A stretch of 35,469 bases of DNA from Glycomyces sp. L485 (GTDB taxonomy: Bacteria > Actinomycetota > Actinomycetes > Mycobacteriales > Micromonosporaceae), in assembly GCF_022548875.1 (NCBI RefSeq), contig NZ_JAKZEW010000022.1:33733-69201 (forward strand), written 5' to 3'. Made by a program: the position numbers and the translations under genes. Positions 7,597-15,199 of this stretch are shown here, one piece after another; the stretch's first letter is position 1, and each line of letters begins with the position of its first letter. The notes beneath the pieces are model-generated. The model saw only the letters and a program-made list of their open reading frames with translations, was not told the origin of the DNA and searched no databases.

Positions 7597-7644
7597 AAAT
7601 GTAAACCAAATGTCTTTACATTTCGCGGCACGACATCTACATTT
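7597..7644 (-). promoter_or_regulatory. helically phased AAATGT hexamers upstream of the AlbA_2 gene
   Basis: Four copies of AAATGT/ACATTT begin at 7597, 7608, 7618 and 7639, i.e. at steps of 11, 10 and 21 bp, so all lie on one face of the helix. They include the perfect inverted repeat AAATGTAAA-N9-TTTACATTT (7597-7623). Such an AT-rich, phased array directly upstream of a coding start is typical of an operator. The cognate regulator is unknown. Confidence 0.5.
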
Positions 7645-7691
7645 GATCGCTCCCTGGCCACCCGGCGGACCGCCGCACGAACCGATTCGGG

Positions 7692-7747
7692 ACGACAATC
7701 GGGCCCGCGCTGCGGGCCCGAAGTTCGTATAAGGTCTGTTGGCTGGG
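7692..7747 (-). repeat. tRNA-Gln-proximal copy of the 56-bp repeat (att-like)
   Basis: Partner of 6817-6872, at the native position overlapping the 3' end of tRNA-Gln. The 875-bp offset between the copies holds only the AlbA_2 pseudogene and its operator array. Confidence 0.75.
7699..7721 (-). terminator. tRNA-Gln terminator hairpin
   Basis: A perfect 10-bp GC stem (TCGGGCCCGC/GCGGGCCCGA) with a 3-base loop, starting about 18 bp past the CCA end of the tRNA. There is no U-tract. Confidence 0.6.
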
Positions 7748-7814
7748 GTACCTGGACTCGAACCAAGAACAACTGAACCAGAATCAGCCGTGTTGCCAAT
7801 TACACCATACCCCA
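7740..7814 (-). tRNA. tRNA-Gln (anticodon CUG)
   Basis: The minus strand folds into a complete cloverleaf: acceptor stem TGGGGTA/TACCCCA with discriminator G and encoded CCA; D-arm GTGT...ACAC; anticodon stem GCTGA/TCAGT around loop TTCTGGT, giving anticodon CTG (reads CAG, Gln); and a T-arm with TTCGAGT. The 3' end overlaps the att-like repeat, so integration would leave the tRNA intact. Confidence 0.95.
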
Positions 7815-7975
7815 ATGGTGTTCAAGCGCTTCGAAAGCTCGTCGCGCCGACGCGGAACAACTGTACCGGACCCGTTCGCGCCCTCGCAAACGGGCTCCCG
7901 TGATAGAAACCACTCGGCCACAGCGGAGGTTGCACGGCTACTCGGAGTCGGTCCACTGGATCCGGCGGTTCATCC

Positions 7976-7981
7976 TAGAAT
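7976..7981 (+). promoter_or_regulatory. -10 box, near-leaderless start of the gene at 7987
   Basis: TAGAAT ends five bases before the ATG at 7987, so initiation is expected at or within one base of the start codon. No Shine-Dalgarno sequence precedes the ATG. Confidence 0.5.
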
Positions 7982-7986
7982 TGGCC

Positions 7987-8808
7987 ATGCCCACCGATTC
8001 GCACCCGCTGAACGAGCCGCCTCGGCTCGGCGGGAACCCTCCACCCGGCGCGCCCGACATGATCCCGCCGGAGCCGCCCCTGGCTGCTCCCGACCCCGCC
8101 GTCGCAGCGCACCGGCAGCCCCGGATCGCACTGGTCGTGATGATCGCGATCGTCGGCTTCCTCGCCGTCAGTGCCGGCCTCGCCGCGGTCGCCCTGTTCA
8201 GCCGCGGCGACGGCCGCATCCCGGTCGGCACAGACCTCACCGAGGGCCATGGGAAGTTCGATCCCGCCGATGCCGCCGACCACTACCCGTTCACGCTCGA
8301 GCGCGACACCTGGATTCCGAAGCCGCAGGGCCGGGACTGGACCGTCCAGGACCTCGCCGACACCAGCGCCACCTTCCACAAGGAGGCCGCCGGCGACACC
8401 GTCGTCCTCATCTGCGGCGACCTGCACGACGATCCCGAACGCTATCCCGACGACTTCACCGACCGCGAGGCCTGGTTCGCCGCCGAAGCAGCCCGCGACG
8501 CCGAGTACCACAGCGCCGGTGACCAGTACGCGCTCGTGGCCGAACCCGAGTACAGCGACTACGTCATCGACGGCCGTCAGGCCTTCCTCGTCGAGGTCCG
8601 CTACCACTGGACGAAATGGGAGGATCCCGAAGCGGGCCCCACCGAGGTCGACTACGTGCGCGCCCACGCCTACCTCTACCTCGACCGCGGCGGCCTGTCT
8701 CCCGCTCGCTGCACGGTCGCCGCCCACCACGGCGCCACCGACGGCTACGCCGAGGCCGTCGCCGCGGTCCTCGACGTTCGGACCGAAGCCGTCGACGCCT
8801 CCGACTGA
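7987..8808 (+). CDS. single-pass membrane protein with extracytoplasmic domain, unknown function
   Basis: A 273-aa protein of unknown function. It has a Pro-rich cytoplasmic N-terminus (about 1-40), one transmembrane helix (about 47-68, within IALVVMIAIVGFLAVSAGLA), and an extracytoplasmic domain rich in Asp, Glu, Tyr and Trp (for example DYVIDGRQAFLVEVRYHW). There are two cysteines outside (VLICGD, SPARCTV) that could form a disulfide. The ATG at 7987 is preferred over the one at 7900 because of the TAGAAT -10 box and because the upstream 29 codons look non-coding. It precedes the sigma-factor remnant; SigE-type sigma genes often sit beside membrane proteins like this, but the two are probably separate units. 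Confidence 0.72.
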   Translation: MPTDSHPLNEPPRLGGNPPPGAPDMIPPEPPLAAPDPAVAAHRQPRIALVVMIAIVGFLAVSAGLAAVALFSRGDGRIPVGTDLTEGHGKFDPADAADHYPFTLERDTWIPKPQGRDWTVQDLADTSATFHKEAAGDTVVLICGDLHDDPERYPDDFTDREAWFAAEAARDAEYHSAGDQYALVAEPEYSDYVIDGRQAFLVEVRYHWTKWEDPEAGPTEVDYVRAHAYLYLDRGGLSPARCTVAAHHGATDGYAEAVAAVLDVRTEAVDASD

Positions 8809-8937
8809 CACCGGGCCGAGAAATCCGCGAACCGGGGCAACCCCGCCCTCGGGCTCGGCGTACTAGGCCCTGACGGGCCGCGCTCGCCTCACCGCCGAGA
8901 CCGGCCCGCTCCGACCCGTCGAGCCGAAAGAGGCCCC

Positions 8938-9160
8938 GTGGAGAACAAGGAGCAGCAAGAGGAGGAGTTCAGATCCTTCGCCATCGCTCAGCGCGAGAGC
9001 CTGCGCAAATACGCGTATCTACTGTGCGGGGACTGGTACGAGGCAGATGACATCGTCCAGAAGTCGCTGACCAAGCTGTTCGCGGCCCGGCGGCGTGTCG
9101 AGCCGGGCGGTGCCCCAGCGTACGCGTGCAAGATCGTCACCAAGGTGTACATCTCCCACC
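8938..9160 (+). pseudogene. SigE-type ECF sigma factor, N-terminal fragment
   Basis: About 74 codons from a GTG (AAGAGG upstream) encode sigma region 2: EEFRSFAIAQRESLRKYAYL, then LLCGDWYEADDIVQKSLTKL and PAYACKIVTKVYIS. This is the SigE-family pattern (LLTGDWxxAEDxVQxxLxKL). Similarity ends at about 9160, just after region 2. Region 3/4, with the -35-binding helix-turn-helix, is missing although the frame stays open to 9735. From 9161 the coding character switches to another frame, so the sigma factor was truncated by a deletion. Confidence 0.75.
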
Positions 9161-9388
9161 GAGGGCTGCGAGCCGGACTCGGACATGCCCGACCTGTTCC
9201 TGCCCTACGGCTGTGTCGACAAGTCGGAGGACGACGGGAAGAACGAGGCCTGCGAGCGGTCGGAGGTCGGCGGGCGCACCGTGGTCACCAGGACTCTTCA
9301 GGTGGGCGAAACGCATTCGTACTTCGTCTACCTGACGGCATCGCTGCCGGCACCGGTCTACGACCCCGACGCCCACCCCGGCGACTGA
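9161..9388 (+). pseudogene. C-terminal fragment of a second protein joined to the sigma remnant
   Basis: From 9161 the +2 frame relative to the sigma factor reads EGCEPDSDMPDLFLPYGCVD, then ACERSEVGGRTVVTRTLQVG and SYFVYLTASLPAPVYDPDAH, ending in TGA at 9388. It resembles the end of an extracytoplasmic protein of the kind often encoded next to SigE-type sigma genes. It has no start codon or ribosome-binding site of its own at a sensible place; an ATG at 9095 lies in sigma-coding sequence. A deletion removing the sigma C-terminus and this protein's N-terminus explains the junction. Confidence 0.6.
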
Positions 9389-9395
9389 TCCAAAC

Positions 9396-9444
9396 ACGGC
9401 TCGGTCCCGGTCCCCTGCGGTGCAGGAGGCCGGGGCCGAGCCGT
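9396..9444. terminator. bidirectional terminator between sigma remnant and ectD
   Basis: An imperfect GC-rich inverted repeat, ACGGCTCGG-T-CCCGG pairing with CCGGG-G-CCGAGCCGT, lies between two convergent reading frames, 6 bp past the ectD stop. Confidence 0.65.
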
Positions 9445-9449
9445 CTGCG

Positions 9450-10337
9450 TCAGCGCAGTACTTCCCAGTCGCGCGAGCCGAGGAACTCGGGCCGCGGCGA
9501 AGGCGCCGCGAACGGCGCTTCGAGGGCGTTGTCGATGCTGTTGAACACGATGAACAGGTTCGAGCGCGGGAACGGCGTGATATTGCCGTTCGAGCCGTGC
9601 ATGCAGTTGCAGTCGAACCAGATCGCCGACCCGGCCTGGCCCGTGAACTGCTTGATGCCGTGCTTGTCGGCGAGCAGGCGCAACGAGGTCTGGTCGGGCG
9701 TGCCGATCTGTTGCTCCTTCAGCGACGACTTGTAGTAGTCGTCGGGCGTCTCGCCGACGCACGAAACGAACGTCTTGTGCGATCCGGGCATGATCATCAG
9801 CGAGCCGTTGTAGTGGTAGTTGTCGGTCAGCGCCAGGGAGAGGCTGACCGCGCGCATCCGTGGCATGCCGTCCTCGGCGTGCCACGTCTCGAAATCGGAG
9901 TGCCAGTAGAACGGGTTGCCGCCGAACCCGGGCTTGTAGTTGACGCGGCTCTGATGGATGTACACGTCGGATCCGAGGATCTGTCGGGCGGTTCCGGCGA
10001 TGCGCTCGTCGCGGAGCAGTTCGGCGAAGAAGTCCGAGATCTTGTGGACTTCGAACACCGAACGGACTTCCTTGGAGTCCTTCTCCCGGATCACCCTCTC
10101 ATCGCCGTCGAGTGAGGAGTCCTGCAGCAGCCGGTGCAGCTCCTCTTGCGCCGCCTGGAGCTCGTGGGGCTCCAGCAGCTGGGCGATGTCGGTGAATCCG
10201 TTCGCCTCATGAGCGTCGAGCTGGTCCGCACCGAGTGGTCCGTCGCCTGGTTCTCCCCAGACGGCCGGGTCGTCGTTGCGATAGATCAGCTGCGGCTCCT
10301 TGGCGACCCGCGTCGGATAACTGTCGCGGGGTGACAT
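9450..10337 (-). CDS. ectD: ectoine hydroxylase
   Basis: A 295-aa non-haem Fe(II)/2-oxoglutarate dioxygenase that converts ectoine to 5-hydroxyectoine. The signature FYWHSDFETWHAEDGMP contains the iron ligands His146 and Asp148; the third ligand is His247 (MHGSNGN). These are essentially the numbers known for characterised EctD. MPGSHKTFVSC also matches the family. It is the last gene of the ect cluster, 21 bp after ectC, with GGAGTGAGGG before the ATG. It is followed by a strong hairpin. Its presence means that hydroxyectoine as well as ectoine should accumulate. Confidence 0.97.
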   Translation of the reverse strand: MSPRDSYPTRVAKEPQLIYRNDDPAVWGEPGDGPLGADQLDAHEANGFTDIAQLLEPHELQAAQEELHRLLQDSSLDGDERVIREKDSKEVRSVFEVHKISDFFAELLRDERIAGTARQILGSDVYIHQSRVNYKPGFGGNPFYWHSDFETWHAEDGMPRMRAVSLSLALTDNYHYNGSLMIMPGSHKTFVSCVGETPDDYYKSSLKEQQIGTPDQTSLRLLADKHGIKQFTGQAGSAIWFDCNCMHGSNGNITPFPRSNLFIVFNSIDNALEAPFAAPSPRPEFLGSRDWEVLR

Positions 10338-10358
10338 GGTCCCTCACTCCTTCATGAG

Positions 10359-10772
10359 TCAGTCGTCTTCGGTCAACAGTGGGTAAACACCGTTTTCGTC
10401 GTGTACCTCCTTCCCGGTCACCGGGGGATTGAAAACGCACACGGCGCGGAGGTCTGATTCGATGACGAGTGTGTGCTTCTCGCCGCCGTTGAGCAGGTAC
10501 ATCGTGCCGGGCCCCAGCTCATGGACATCACCGGTCTCGTGGTCATGGAGCTTTCCCGCGCCTTCGATGACGTAAACCGCCTCGATGTGGTTGGAGTACT
10601 GCATCGTGGTGGACGTGCCGGCGCGCAGGACAGTGTCGTGCAGCGAGAAGCCGACCTTGTCCCGGGCCAGGAGCAGGCGGCGGGACCGCCACGTGCCCTT
10701 GGCCTGGTCGCGGTCGTTGCCCTCGACGTCGCGGTCGGTGCCGATGAGGTCATCGAGCCGTCGGACGATCAT
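10359..10772 (-). CDS. ectC: L-ectoine synthase
   Basis: A 137-aa cupin that cyclises N-gamma-acetyl-diaminobutyrate to ectoine. [18 protein letters not shown] is the typical EctC N-terminus; [20 protein letters not shown] and [19 protein letters not shown] form the cupin barrel with the metal site, and [14 protein letters not shown] follows. Length is normal. The ATG overlaps the ectB stop as ATGA, so the two genes are translationally coupled. Confidence 0.97.
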   Translation of the reverse strand: MIVRRLDDLIGTDRDVEGNDRDQAKGTWRSRRLLLARDKVGFSLHDTVLRAGTSTTMQYSNHIEAVYVIEGAGKLHDHETGDVHELGPGTMYLLNGGEKHTLVIESDLRAVCVFNPPVTGKEVHDENGVYPLLTEDD

Positions 10773-12028
10773 GCGTTCTCCTTAACCACCGAGGCGACCG
10801 CGTCGCGCAGGATCGCCACCCCTTCTTCGAAGTCCTCATACGACGTGTTCAACGGCGGTAGGAACTTCACGACCTCGTCCTCGGCGCCGGACGTCTCCAT
10901 GAGCAGGCCGTTGCCGAAGGCCTCCTTGCAGGTGCGACCGGCGAGCGCGGGCTCGGCGAACACCAGGCCCCGGGCCAGGCCGCGGCCCCGCGTGCTGAGC
11001 CCCAGTTCGGGGAACGACTCGGCGATCTTGCCCAGCTCGGCGTCGAGCCACTCGGCCTTGACGTCGATGGCCTTGGTGAACTCGTCGTCGCGCCAGAACT
11101 CCTCCAGCGCGGCGGTGGCGGTGACGAACGCGGGCGCGAAGCCGCGGAACGTCCCGTTGTGCTCGCCGGGTTCCCACACGTCGAGCTCAGGGCGCATAAG
11201 CGTGACCGCGAACGGCAGGCCCAAGCCCGAGAGCGATTTCGAGAGCGTGACGATGTCGGGCTTGATCCCGGCGCGCTCGAAGGAGAAGAACGGGCCGGTG
11301 CGCCCGCAGCCCATCTGGATGTCGTCGACGATGAACAGCATCTCGTGCTCGCGGCACACCTCTTGGAGCCCGCGCAGCCAGTCGGCGGAGGCGACGTTGA
11401 TGCCGCCCTCGCCCTGCACGGTCTCGACGATGACCGCGGCGGGCTGGTCGAGACCGGACCCGGAGTCCTCCAGGAGGCTGCGCAGCCACAGGAAGTCGGG
11501 CGTCTGCCCGTCCATGTAGTTGTCGTATGGCATGGTGGCGGCGTTGTTCAGCGGCACACCGGCACCGCCGCGCTTCATGGAGTTGCCCGTGACCGCCAGA
11601 GCTCCCAGCGTCATGCCGTGGAAGCCGTTGGTGAACGAGATGATGGTCTCGCGGCCGGTGTACTTGCGGGCGAGCTTGAGCGCGGCCTCGACGGCGTTGT
11701 TCCCGGCGGGGCCGGGGAACTGCACCTTGTAGTCGTACCCTCTGGGCTGGAGGATTACCTCGTCGAAGGTCTTGAGGAACTGTCGTTTGGCGACCGAGTA
11801 CGTGTCCAACGTGTGGATGACGTTGTCGTCGGCCAGGTACTCCACGAGCGCCTGCTTGAGTGCCGGATGGTTGTGGCCGTAGTTGAGCGAACCGGCCCCG
11901 GCGAAGAAGTCGATGTACGACTTCCCCTCTTCATCGTTGAGCCTGGTGCCCCGTGCGGTGGTGAACACCGTGGGCCAGCTGCGGCAGTATGAACGGACTT
12001 CTGATTCGACCTTTTCGAAAACCTGCAT
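10769..12028 (-). CDS. ectB: diaminobutyrate-2-oxoglutarate aminotransferase
   Basis: A 419-aa class III PLP aminotransferase that makes L-2,4-diaminobutyrate from aspartate semialdehyde and glutamate. [19 protein letters not shown] is a characteristic EctB start. [33 protein letters not shown] and the catalytic Lys264 in TLSKSLSG are present, with the PLP-ring Asp in [14 protein letters not shown]. The ATG at 12028 is chosen by this N-terminus; the frame is open to 12133 but those codons are not EctB-like. The 134-bp gap to ectA is unusual for the tightly packed rest of the cluster, but I see no second strong promoter in it. Confidence 0.96.
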   Translation of the reverse strand: MQVFEKVESEVRSYCRSWPTVFTTARGTRLNDEEGKSYIDFFAGAGSLNYGHNHPALKQALVEYLADDNVIHTLDTYSVAKRQFLKTFDEVILQPRGYDYKVQFPGPAGNNAVEAALKLARKYTGRETIISFTNGFHGMTLGALAVTGNSMKRGGAGVPLNNAATMPYDNYMDGQTPDFLWLRSLLEDSGSGLDQPAAVIVETVQGEGGINVASADWLRGLQEVCREHEMLFIVDDIQMGCGRTGPFFSFERAGIKPDIVTLSKSLSGLGLPFAVTLMRPELDVWEPGEHNGTFRGFAPAFVTATAALEEFWRDDEFTKAIDVKAEWLDAELGKIAESFPELGLSTRGRGLARGLVFAEPALAGRTCKEAFGNGLLMETSGAEDEVVKFLPPLNTSYEDFEEGVAILRDAVASVVKENA

Positions 12029-12162
12029 TGTCTCTTTTGGTCGGCCTGATGAGCTGCCTCTGCTTCCTGACGTGAGTGCCGATTCATGGGCTTCGCCATG
12101 CGGCTGCCAGGCGCTTACCCGAGCCGGCAACATCGGTGCCCGGGTAGGACGGGTACTCCTGA

Positions 12163-12720
12163 TCAGTCCAGTGGACCGATGCGGTGGAGCATCTCCGGTT
12201 CGTGACCGGAACCGAGTTCCCGCTCAGAGAACAGCACGTCCACGACCACGTTCGTGCCGTTCGCCTCGGCGAACGACTCGAACAGGCGCATGGACGCTTT
12301 ATTGTCCGGAGTCACTGTCGCTTCCACGAAGCGAACTCCTTGCGGGCGCAGGGCACCGACCACGTGGTCGAGCATGCGCCTCGCCAAACCCCGGCGACGG
12401 TAGTCGTCCGAGACCGCGACCTGCCATGTGAAGAACGTGTCAGGAGACTGCGGGCGGCGGTAACCAGTGAGGAAGCCTGCGAGACGATCAACGTCGCGGG
12501 CTACGACGGTGGTGTCCGCGAAGTCGCGGCACCACAGCAGGTAGGCATACCTGCTGTTGACATCGAGGGTCCCCGCGTTGGCGGCGAGTTCCCACATGAG
12601 CGGTCCGTCGTCGACACTCGGGGTGCCGAAGGCCAGCTGGGCTGCCCCATCGACCTGGTTGCCTTGGACCTGGGTGTTCAACCCGTAACGGGCGGATTCA
12701 CTTGCGTCACCGGGTGGCAT
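12163..12720 (-). CDS. ectA: L-2,4-diaminobutyrate acetyltransferase
   Basis: A 185-aa GNAT acetyltransferase that acetylates diaminobutyrate at N-gamma, the step before cyclisation. The region DGPLMWELAANAGTLDVNSR, then YAYLLWCRDFADTTVVA, is the EctA hallmark. The acetyl-CoA loop is VSDDYRRRGLARRMLDHV, and VRFVEATVTPDNKASMRLF follows. It is first in the cluster, transcribed from a promoter that puts +1 on the ATG, so it is probably leaderless. Confidence 0.95.
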   Translation of the reverse strand: MPPGDASESARYGLNTQVQGNQVDGAAQLAFGTPSVDDGPLMWELAANAGTLDVNSRYAYLLWCRDFADTTVVARDVDRLAGFLTGYRRPQSPDTFFTWQVAVSDDYRRRGLARRMLDHVVGALRPQGVRFVEATVTPDNKASMRLFESFAEANGTNVVVDVLFSERELGSGHEPEMLHRIGPLD

Positions 12721-12726
12721 GACATG

Positions 12727-12779
12727 ACCGTAGCAAAGATCGGCGGCATTGTTAAGCCCAGCCGAACAATATTGTTAAG
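12727..12779 (-). promoter_or_regulatory. ectA promoter with CTTAACAAT repeats
   Basis: On the minus strand, -35 TTAACA (12750-12755) and -10 TACGGT (12727-12732) are separated by 17 bp, and +1 falls on the ectA ATG at 12720. CTTAACAAT occurs twice (12748-12756 and 12771-12779, 23 bp apart). The inner copy covers the -35 box; the outer copy is part of a perfect 12-bp palindrome AACAATATTGTT (12765-12776). This looks like an operator for a dimeric regulator, possibly of the MarR type, but no regulator gene is adjacent. Confidence 0.65.
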
Positions 12780-12833
12780 TCCGACGCGTTGCCTTTCGGT
12801 GAACTCTCCCTTCCCGTCGTCACCGGTTGTTCA

Positions 12834-13760
12834 TCATTCCGCCTGGTCAAGACCGGCTTTCTCGACGATCGCGCGGCGCAGCGCCAGCTCCGGGTCGACC
12901 CCGGCGGCCCTTGCGGCGGCGACGGCCGCGAGCAGGAACTCACCTGCGTCGTCGGCCTCGACCTTGACGCTCTCGGGCAGGGCGGGCAGGTCGAGCGGCT
13001 TGCCGGCGTCGGCGAAGCGGTCGATGACCTTCGCGGCGAACGCCATGGACGGGAGCTGCCGCGACAGGCCGTCGGCCGGGTGGTCGCGGTCGGGCTTCTC
13101 GGCGGCCTTGGCACTGTGCCAGTGCTCGTACAGGTCGTCGGGGTCGGCGTCGCCCCACACGTGCGGGTGGCGACGGATGATCTTGTCTACCAAGGCGCCG
13201 GCGACATCGTCGATATCGAATTCCTCACGCCCGGCGGCGAGGCGGGCGTGGAGGACCGGCTGGAACAGCAGGTCGCCCAGCTCCTCCTCCAGCTCGCGAG
13301 TCTCCCCCGCTGCGATCGCGTCGAGGACCTCGTAGGCCTCCTCCAGCAGGAACGGGGCGAGGCTCTCATGGCTCTGCTCGCGGTGCCAGGGGCAGCCGCC
13401 CTCGTCGGCGTGGAGCTGGTCGACGGCGGCGACGAGGTCGAGGAGCCGGGCGCCGGGCGGGTCCCAGGAGCCGTAGACGACCTCGAGTTCGATCTCGCCG
13501 CCGGCGACGTATTCGGCCAGGGACTCGCGGAGCTCCTCGTCGCCGTCGTCGCCGACGATCCAGACGCCGCCTTCCTCGAGGAAGGCGGCGGCGTCGTCGA
13601 CGAGTTCGACGTCGATCCCGGCATCGCGGACGGCCTGGACGGTCGGCGAGTCGCCGAACCCCGCGACGGCATCAGCGTCGTGCAGGGCGTCCCAGGCCTC
13701 GATGGTGAGCAGGCCCGCAGGGATGCGCGGCGAGGTCAGGAGCCAGATGACGGTGCTCAA
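12834..13760 (-). CDS. mazG: nucleoside triphosphate pyrophosphohydrolase MazG
   Basis: A 308-aa protein that hydrolyses (d)NTPs to monophosphates and pyrophosphate and so cleans damaged nucleotides. The MazG domain begins at ADEGGCPWHREQSHESLAPF. The metal-binding pattern EEAYEVLDAI...EELGDLLFQ supplies the EExxE/ExxD acidic cluster, followed by IIRRHPHVWGDADPDDLYEH. The first 130 residues are a divergent tetrapyrrole-methylase-like half of the mycobacterial MazG kind, truncated relative to other versions. The start is TTG at 13760, overlapping the upstream lipoprotein stop as TTGA; no ATG or GTG is available nearby. The gene order mfd / lipoprotein / mazG mirrors Rv1020-Rv1022 in Mycobacterium, with the last two genes in swapped order. 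Confidence 0.92.
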   Translation of the reverse strand: MSTVIWLLTSPRIPAGLLTIEAWDALHDADAVAGFGDSPTVQAVRDAGIDVELVDDAAAFLEEGGVWIVGDDGDEELRESLAEYVAGGEIELEVVYGSWDPPGARLLDLVAAVDQLHADEGGCPWHREQSHESLAPFLLEEAYEVLDAIAAGETRELEEELGDLLFQPVLHARLAAGREEFDIDDVAGALVDKIIRRHPHVWGDADPDDLYEHWHSAKAAEKPDRDHPADGLSRQLPSMAFAAKVIDRFADAGKPLDLPALPESVKVEADDAGEFLLAAVAAARAAGVDPELALRRAIVEKAGLDQAE

Positions 13761-14449
13761 CGCTGGGGGATCTCCACTTCGAACACGCCCGGCAGTGGGC
13801 TGAGGTCGATCTCGCCGTAGCGCGGGTTGACGGCGATGTCGTACTCCTCGACGTAGCCGGCGAGGTCGTCCGCGAAACCGGCCGTGGTCTGGGCGGGCGT
13901 GGTCTCGCTCCACAGCCGCACGATCTCCTGGATGATCGCCGGGTCGGACTGGGCGGCCGTGAAGAGCTGATTGATCTCCTCCTCAGTGAGGCCCGAGGAG
14001 GCGACCCATTCCTCGACGATGCTCTGGAGGAGCTGCTGGTCGGCGGAGACGGCCTCGTCGAGCGCCGCCAGTTCGCCCTCGGTGAAGGGGCGTGGTTCGG
14101 CCTGCGCCGACAGGTCGCTGTAGTAGCCCGAGGCCTCCATGTAGAGGGCGTCGAATTCGTTGGCGGCCCCGCTCGTGTCGGGGGCCTCCAGGCCTATCTC
14201 GCGGCCGAGCTCGGTGTAGAGCAGGAAGACGACGGCCTGCTGGCGGTCGCCGGTGTAGTCGTGGATCGCCAGGTCTTCTCCCTGCTCGGCCCGCACGTCG
14301 ACCACCTGGTCGACAAGGCCGTCGACCGTGGCCTCGGGCACGCGCTCATCGCCTACGTACATGGCCGCGCCCTGCAGGTTGCTGCAGGCCGTCAGCGCCG
14401 CCACTCCGATCGCCGCGAGTCCGGCCGATCTCAATATGCGCACGGTCAT
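13757..14449 (-). CDS. lipoprotein with SurA-N-like chaperone domain
   Basis: A 230-aa lipoprotein. MTVRILRSAGLAAIGVAALT followed by Ala-Cys22 is a lipobox signal peptide. MYVGDERVPEATVDGLVDQV is the opening of a SurA/PrsA-type N-terminal domain, and the remainder is helical and acidic. There is no parvulin PPIase domain, so a periplasmic holdase or adaptor role is more likely than isomerase activity. A further 56 in-frame codons upstream of the ATG at 14449 lack coding character. Its stop overlaps the mazG start, so the two are one operon. Confidence 0.82.
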   Translation of the reverse strand: MTVRILRSAGLAAIGVAALTACSNLQGAAMYVGDERVPEATVDGLVDQVVDVRAEQGEDLAIHDYTGDRQQAVVFLLYTELGREIGLEAPDTSGAANEFDALYMEASGYYSDLSAQAEPRPFTEGELAALDEAVSADQQLLQSIVEEWVASSGLTEEEINQLFTAAQSDPAIIQEIVRLWSETTPAQTTAGFADDLAGYVEEYDIAVNPRYGEIDLSPLPGVFEVEIPQR

Positions 14450-15199
14450 CCCCTTCCGGTCATGAATCCCCTGTGAGGTTAGTCGCAGGCCCGAGTCCTC
14501 CTCGATCCGGCCACCGACGTGGGGCGCTGCGGCACCGATACCATTCACACTCTCAGTCCGCTCGACGACCTTGCGGGCCTGGCCTCGATCCACGGACACC
14601 GCTCGTCGCCGTTCCACGCCCGTACCAGACCGGGCTGCTCGGGCCCGAAGGCGCAGACCTCACTCGGCCCGTTGCCGTCCGAGCATCTTGTCGGTCGCGA
14701 AGACCGTGACGATGGCCGGACCGAGGCGGCACTCGCCCAGGTAATCGCCGTCAACCATTGCAAACCGTCACCAACCGCGAGCCCGAACGTCCGTTGTAGA
14801 AGAATGGAACGACCGGGCGTCAGCCCGCTCTCGCCACGCTTCGGGCCGTCGCTTCGCTGTCGATCGGTGCACTCCCCTTCCCCGGCCCTGCCACTCGGGG
14901 CTGAGTGGCGAGACGGCGGTCCCCAAGTTGATGTCCTGCGTGTTCTTCAGCTCGTTTCCCGAAGGAACCGCACCGAACGGGCCAAGCGAAGAAACCGAGA
15001 TGAGTTCTGCTGTCGTGGGATATCCGCCCTCAACGTGCGTGCACGTGGCCGGATGGCTTGGGCTGTGACTCAAGGGTCCCGAGCAGCCGCCCAGCGGCTG
15101 CGATCCACCCGACCACGTCGCAGCCGGCGACGGCGGATGAGGTACGAGCCTCCGGATTCATCCAGAGGTCACTTGACGGGAGCTGATACGTTCGCGAGC
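14450..15199. other. 750-bp region without a convincing gene
   Basis: This region separates the lipoprotein gene from the divergent GNAT gene. Frames are open on both strands (for example 14768-15073 minus, 101 codons), but I cannot support any as a gene. A perfect 7-bp hairpin GCCACTC/GAGTGGC lies at 14890-14909. Mixed composition and fragmentary frames suggest decayed coding DNA. Confidence 0.45.
15187..15192 (+). promoter_or_regulatory. -10 box, leaderless start of the GNAT gene
   Basis: TACGTT ends seven bases before the ATG at 15200, placing +1 within one base of the start codon. No Shine-Dalgarno sequence is present. Confidence 0.45.

Noticed and set aside
9420-10115. 231-codon plus frame opposite ectD
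   Set aside because: Antisense shadow of ectD, which has all iron ligands and the family signature.
12727-12779. GlnR-type binding site upstream of ectA
   Set aside because: GlnR boxes have a GTNAC-like pattern that I cannot fit to CTTAACAAT/AACAATATTGTT, so only an unnamed operator is claimed.
14768-15073. 101-codon minus frame (MSHSPSHPATCTH start)
   Set aside because: No ribosome-binding site, no leaderless -10 box and no recognised family; it may be decayed coding DNA.
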